NCBI GenBank assembly: GCA_903930805.1
Contig: CAIYZZ010000469.1
Span: 1 to 7,067, forward strand
DNA: 7,067 bases
Direction of reading: 5' to 3'
Source: an uncultured Rhodocyclaceae bacterium
GTDB taxonomy: Bacteria; Pseudomonadota; Gammaproteobacteria; Burkholderiales; Rhodocyclaceae
Of the stretch, positions 4,579 through 7,067 are shown in pieces. Positions within the stretch are counted from its first letter, which is position 1; each line of letters starts with the position of its first letter. Below the pieces are notes generated by a model. The model did no database searches. It was not told where the DNA came from and worked only from the letters and a program-made list of their open reading frames with translations. A program made the position numbers and the translations under genes.

Positions 4579-5475
4579 ATGCTGCTTCCCACCCGATCCC
4601 CCAGTTGGTTCCCTCCCGTCGCCCTGATAATCTTGTCAGTTATCTGGGGGTACACCTGGATACTGGCTAAACAGGCACTGGGCTACTCACCACCATTTGC
4701 TTTCGCCGCCGAACGCTGTGTGGGTGGCGCCCTCGCGCTGTTTCTCGTTCTCCGGATCATGAGGCGCCCCCTTCGGCTGACTGCGCCCGGCCCTACACTG
4801 GCAATCGCGCTGACTCAGGTCACCGGATTCATGGTGTTCCAGACTTGGGCGCTGGTAGCAGGCGGTGCAGGAAAAACGGCAGTACTCATTTTCACGATGC
4901 CAATCTGGACATTGCTAATGGCTTGGCCGATCCTCGGTGAGCGTATCCGCGGTGGTCAATGGCTGGCTGCCGTCACTACCCTGACCGGATTGACGCTGAT
5001 CATCGAGCCTTGGGATCTGCATACAAACCTGTTAAGCAAGTTCCTTGGCGTCATGGCTGCGCTGTGCTGGGCAGTTGGTACTATTCTCATCAAGCGCCTG
5101 CGCTCAAGCCAGTCCGTTGATCTCTTCTCCCTGACCGCCTGGCAGATGGTGCTCGGCGCAATCCCCTTGGTTCTGCTCGCCCTGGTTGTGGAGGAGCGCC
5201 CTACCGATTGGACGATTCATTACATCGGGATCCTCATCTTCATGTCCATCGTCAGCACCGCCCTGGGCTGGTGGCTGTGGATCTACACCCTTGACCGGGT
5301 GCCCGCCTGGGAAGCCAGCCTCTCGGTTCTCGGCACGCCGGTAGTCGCCATCGTTTCTTCCCGGCTGGTTCTCGGGGAAGCGTTCAAACCACTGGAAATG
5401 ACCGGAATCATTTTGATTGGCAGCGGGTTACTGCTGCTTTCCATGATCAACTGGGCGCTCAGTCGGCGCAAATAA
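4579..5475 (+). CDS. EamA/DMT-family inner-membrane transporter
   Basis: A 298-residue drug/metabolite transporter with two EamA repeats (about residues 12-141 and 155-292) and about ten hydrophobic helices, the standard ten-TM layout. Typical features are LSVIWGYTWILAKQAL in helix 1, WPILGERIRGGQW at the end of the first repeat, and the matching SRLVLGEAF followed by a last helix IILIGSGLLLLS in the second. Relatives (YdcZ/RhaT/YddG-like) export or import small metabolites such as amino acids; the substrate is unknown here. ATG 4579 gives a short cytosolic N-terminus and normal length, although no clear Shine-Dalgarno precedes it. It is transcribed divergently from the SRAP operon and appears monocistronic. 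Confidence 0.9.
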   Translation: MLLPTRSPSWFPPVALIILSVIWGYTWILAKQALGYSPPFAFAAERCVGGALALFLVLRIMRRPLRLTAPGPTLAIALTQVTGFMVFQTWALVAGGAGKTAVLIFTMPIWTLLMAWPILGERIRGGQWLAAVTTLTGLTLIIEPWDLHTNLLSKFLGVMAALCWAVGTILIKRLRSSQSVDLFSLTAWQMVLGAIPLVLLALVVEERPTDWTIHYIGILIFMSIVSTALGWWLWIYTLDRVPAWEASLSVLGTPVVAIVSSRLVLGEAFKPLEMTGIILIGSGLLLLSMINWALSRRK

Positions 5476-5519
5476 CAATCCATCCATCACCTCTATCAGT
5501 TCGCCACGAATAATTGCAC

Positions 5520-5630
5520 ATGGCAAAACGATCACTCCCCCTCGCCAAGGTCTATGGTCTGCTCGAACCCGGACCCGTTCTGCTGCTCACGACCGCGCAC
5601 AAGGGGAACCTTTGTGCCACTTCCCTTTAA
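5520..5630 (+). pseudogene. 5' remnant of a flavin reductase-like gene
   Basis: A 36-codon frame starts at ATG 5520 with MAKRSLPLAKVYGLLEPGPV and LLLTTAHKG, which matches the N-terminus of FMN-binding split-barrel flavin reductases (about 180-200 residues), where the next residues are normally a xNVMTMSW-type segment. Here homology stops after Gly29 and seven unrelated residues lead to TAA 5628-5630. The remaining enzyme is absent downstream, where the HU-like gene begins 14 nt later. The breakpoint should lie around 5606-5610. The match rests on about 29 residues, so it could be a short conserved leader instead, but the pattern is distinctive. No other gene is visible in the 5476-5644 gap. 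Confidence 0.6.
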
Positions 5631-5644
5631 CCACGGAGTCATTT

Positions 5645-6073
5645 ATGGCAACCAAGAAAGCCCCGGCCGCCAAGGCCAAAGCCCCCGCAAAGAAACTCGC
5701 AGCTGCTGCTAAAGCTCCGACCAAGAAACCGGTCGTTGCTGCCAAGCCTGCGGAGATGAAGCCAATCAAGGCCGCATTGAACAAAACAACCCTGATCGCT
5801 CACCTGGCCGAGAACTCTGGCGTCGAGCCCAAGGCTGTGAAGGCCGTGCTGACCGCTCTCGAAGCCACCACCCTGGCCTCGATGAGCAAAAAGGGCATCG
5901 GTGAATTCACCCTACCCGGCCTACTGAAGGTCATTGCCCAGAAGGTGCCTGCCAAGCCCAAGCGCTTCGGCAAGAACCCCTTCACCGGTCTGGAACAATG
6001 GTTCCCGGCCAAGCCGGCGTCCGTCAAGGTCAAAGTTCGTCCGTTAAAGAAACTGAAGGACGCCGTGCTGTAA
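5645..6073 (+). CDS. HU-like nucleoid DNA-binding protein with histone H1-like tail
   Basis: A 142-residue protein. Residues 1-44 are a Lys/Ala/Pro-rich tail (MATKKAPAAKAKAPAKK and onward) like histone H1, probably disordered and DNA-coating. Residues 45-142 form an HU/IHF-type fold: helical NKTTLIAHLAENSG and AVKAVLTALEATTLASM, then the strand and arm region with KRFGKNPFTGLEQWFPAKPAS, the counterpart of the GRNPxTGE DNA-intercalating arm of HU. The Gly-Lys-Asn-Pro core and Pro at the arm tip are kept. Such tailed HU proteins are common in betaproteobacteria and help compact DNA. ATG 5645 is chosen over an upstream in-frame ATG (5612) because GGAG sits 6-7 nt before it. A strong terminator follows, so this is the end of a transcript. 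Confidence 0.9.
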   Translation: MATKKAPAAKAKAPAKKLAAAAKAPTKKPVVAAKPAEMKPIKAALNKTTLIAHLAENSGVEPKAVKAVLTALEATTLASMSKKGIGEFTLPGLLKVIAQKVPAKPKRFGKNPFTGLEQWFPAKPASVKVKVRPLKKLKDAVL

Positions 6074-6101
6074 TCAAGTCACAGCCAACCGCACGGATCG
6101 G

Positions 6102-6130
6102 GGCATGGCCGTTGGCCATGCCTTTTTTTT
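6102..6130 (+). terminator. Intrinsic terminator after the HU-like gene
   Basis: GGCATGGCC (6102-6110) pairs perfectly with GGCCATGCC (6114-6122) across a GTT loop and is followed by eight T residues (6123-6130). This is a textbook Rho-independent terminator 29 nt past the stop codon, and it separates the HU-like gene from the next pair. Confidence 0.95.
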
Positions 6131-6171
6131 CTTACCACCCCAAATCACCTCCGAAACCCAAGGAGTACCAG

Positions 6172-6480
6172 ATGGTATTGCTCGAATTCTCCATGTCTCC
6201 CTTCGGCAGGGGCGAAAGCCTGAGTCCTTATGTCGCCCGTTCGCTCGACATCATCGACAAGTCGGGACTGCCCTATCAACTGACCCCGATGGGAACGATC
6301 TTGGAGGGCGAGTGGGATGAGGTGATGAAGGTGGTCTCGGACTGCTTTGCTGTCATGAAAAGCGACTGCGACCGCATCAGCGCCCAGATCAAGATCGATT
6401 ACCGGGCAGGCCCCGGAGGTCGCATGAAAGCCAAGATCGATGCGATCGAGGACAAACTCGGCCGCAAGCTGACGACATGA
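6172..6480 (+). CDS. MTH1187/YqgV-type thiamine-binding protein
   Basis: A 102-residue protein of the small ferredoxin-fold family once called DUF77. It matches the family throughout: MVLLEFSMSPFGRGESLSPYV at the start, IDKSGLPYQLTPMGTILEGEWDEVMKVV in the middle and a C-terminal helix with KIDAIEDKLGRKL. Characterised relatives bind thiamine or its pyrimidine in the cytosol as tetramers and are thought to buffer or sense it; the exact role is not settled. ATG 6172 is preceded by AGGAG at 6161-6165. The gene lies just beyond the HU terminator, so it needs its own promoter in 6131-6160 or read-through; I see none clearly. Its stop overlaps the start of the esterase gene (ATGA), so the two are coupled. 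Confidence 0.88.
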   Translation: MVLLEFSMSPFGRGESLSPYVARSLDIIDKSGLPYQLTPMGTILEGEWDEVMKVVSDCFAVMKSDCDRISAQIKIDYRAGPGGRMKAKIDAIEDKLGRKLTT

Positions 6481-7067
6481 CGCCCATGAATGACCTCCCC
6501 GATCTCGACTGCATCGAACTCGTAACCGGCGGATCACCCGAGTTTGCGGTGATCTGGATGCATGGCCTGGGCGCCGATGGCTCGGATTTCGTTCCGGTCA
6601 TTCCAGAACTTGGACTCAAAACCGGTGTCGGCATCCGCTTCATCTTCCCCAATGCCCCGGAAATTGCCGTGACCTGCAATGGAGGTTATGTCATGCCAGC
6701 CTGGTACGACATCATTTCCCTCGACAGCACATCACGGGTTGTCGATGAAGCCGGCATTCTGCGCACCCGGGAACAGATTCGCCAGCTGATCCAACGGGAG
6801 AACCAGCGCGGCATCCCCAGTTCGAGCATCGTGCTTGCTGGATTCTCGCAGGGCGGTGCCATCGCCTACACAACCGCTCTCACCCACCCGGAACGACTGG
6901 CCGGAATCATTGCCCTCTCGACATACATCCCCAGTCAGAACCTCATTGAAAACGAATTCAGCGTTGCCAATACCAACCTGCCGATCTTCGCGGCCCATGG
7001 AATCGAAGATGATGTCGTCGCGCCTGAACTGGGCATCCATGCACGGGATTACCTGATCGACGAGGGA
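6477..7067 (+). CDS. Carboxylesterase/phospholipase-family alpha/beta hydrolase (3' end outside window)
   Basis: An open frame of 197 codons runs off the right edge; relatives are about 220 residues, so some 25 are missing. It belongs to the EstB/acyl-protein-thioesterase-like group (PF02230) that hydrolyses short-chain esters. Visible features are the oxyanion loop WMHGLGADGSDF near the N-terminus, FPNAPEIAVTCNGGYVMPAWYDI, the nucleophile elbow GFSQGG with Ser124, and AHGIEDDVVAP, where Asp178 is the likely acid of the triad. The catalytic His should lie just beyond the window. The start ATG 6477 overlaps the stop of the thiamine-binding gene; an in-frame ATG at 6486 is an alternative. Coupling to the thiamine-binding protein has no obvious metabolic explanation. 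Confidence 0.92.
   Translation, partial: MTPMNDLPDLDCIELVTGGSPEFAVIWMHGLGADGSDFVPVIPELGLKTGVGIRFIFPNAPEIAVTCNGGYVMPAWYDIISLDSTSRVVDEAGILRTREQIRQLIQRENQRGIPSSSIVLAGFSQGGAIAYTTALTHPERLAGIIALSTYIPSQNLIENEFSVANTNLPIFAAHGIEDDVVAPELGIHARDYLIDEG

Overview
The window looks like chromosomal DNA of a moderately GC-rich proteobacterium, most likely a betaproteobacterium. The main reasons are the HU-like protein with a Lys/Ala/Pro-rich tail, the style of the SRAP/YedK and carboxylesterase proteins, and the two toxin-antitoxin families. This assignment rests on protein style only; no search was run.

The left third (about 1-2500) is an accessory patchwork of broken and mobile-type genes. It opens with the last 39 codons of what looks like a phage baseplate/tail gene (3-122, +). 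This butts directly against a HigBA toxin-antitoxin module on the minus strand (92-656). The HigB toxin is intact, but HigA is cut off inside its helix-turn-helix. A strong sigma70-like promoter and a 10-bp-arm inverted repeat sit over the higB start. Next come two decayed CRISPR-associated genes on the plus strand: a Cas6-like C-terminus (about 800-967) and the nuclease half of a Card1/Can2 (DUF1887) type III ancillary effector (1022-1585). The latter has no CARF domain and shows about three -1 frame changes. An apparently intact VapBC module follows (1659-2318), with a promoter so close that its mRNA may be leaderless. The vapC stop codon abuts the 5' piece of a truncated membrane-protein gene on the minus strand (2296-2496).

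The middle (2655-5475) holds ordinary-looking intact genes. A small basic protein with an AT-hook-like motif and a ribbon-helix-helix-like C-terminus is translationally coupled (ATGA) to a SemiSWEET sugar transporter. Converging on this pair is a minus-strand operon of an SRAP/YedK abasic-site protein coupled (ATGA) to a histidine phosphatase. Divergent from that operon is a ten-helix EamA/DMT transporter.

The right end (5476-7067) carries a 5' remnant of a flavin reductase gene, then an HU-like nucleoid protein closed by a very clear intrinsic terminator. Last is a coupled pair: an MTH1187-type thiamine-binding protein and a carboxylesterase that runs off the window.

The most notable signal is the graveyard at 1-2500. 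Two toxin-antitoxin modules bracket remnants of a type III CRISPR-Cas locus, next to a phage fragment. One of the modules has kept its toxin, promoter and operator but has lost the DNA-binding end of its antitoxin.
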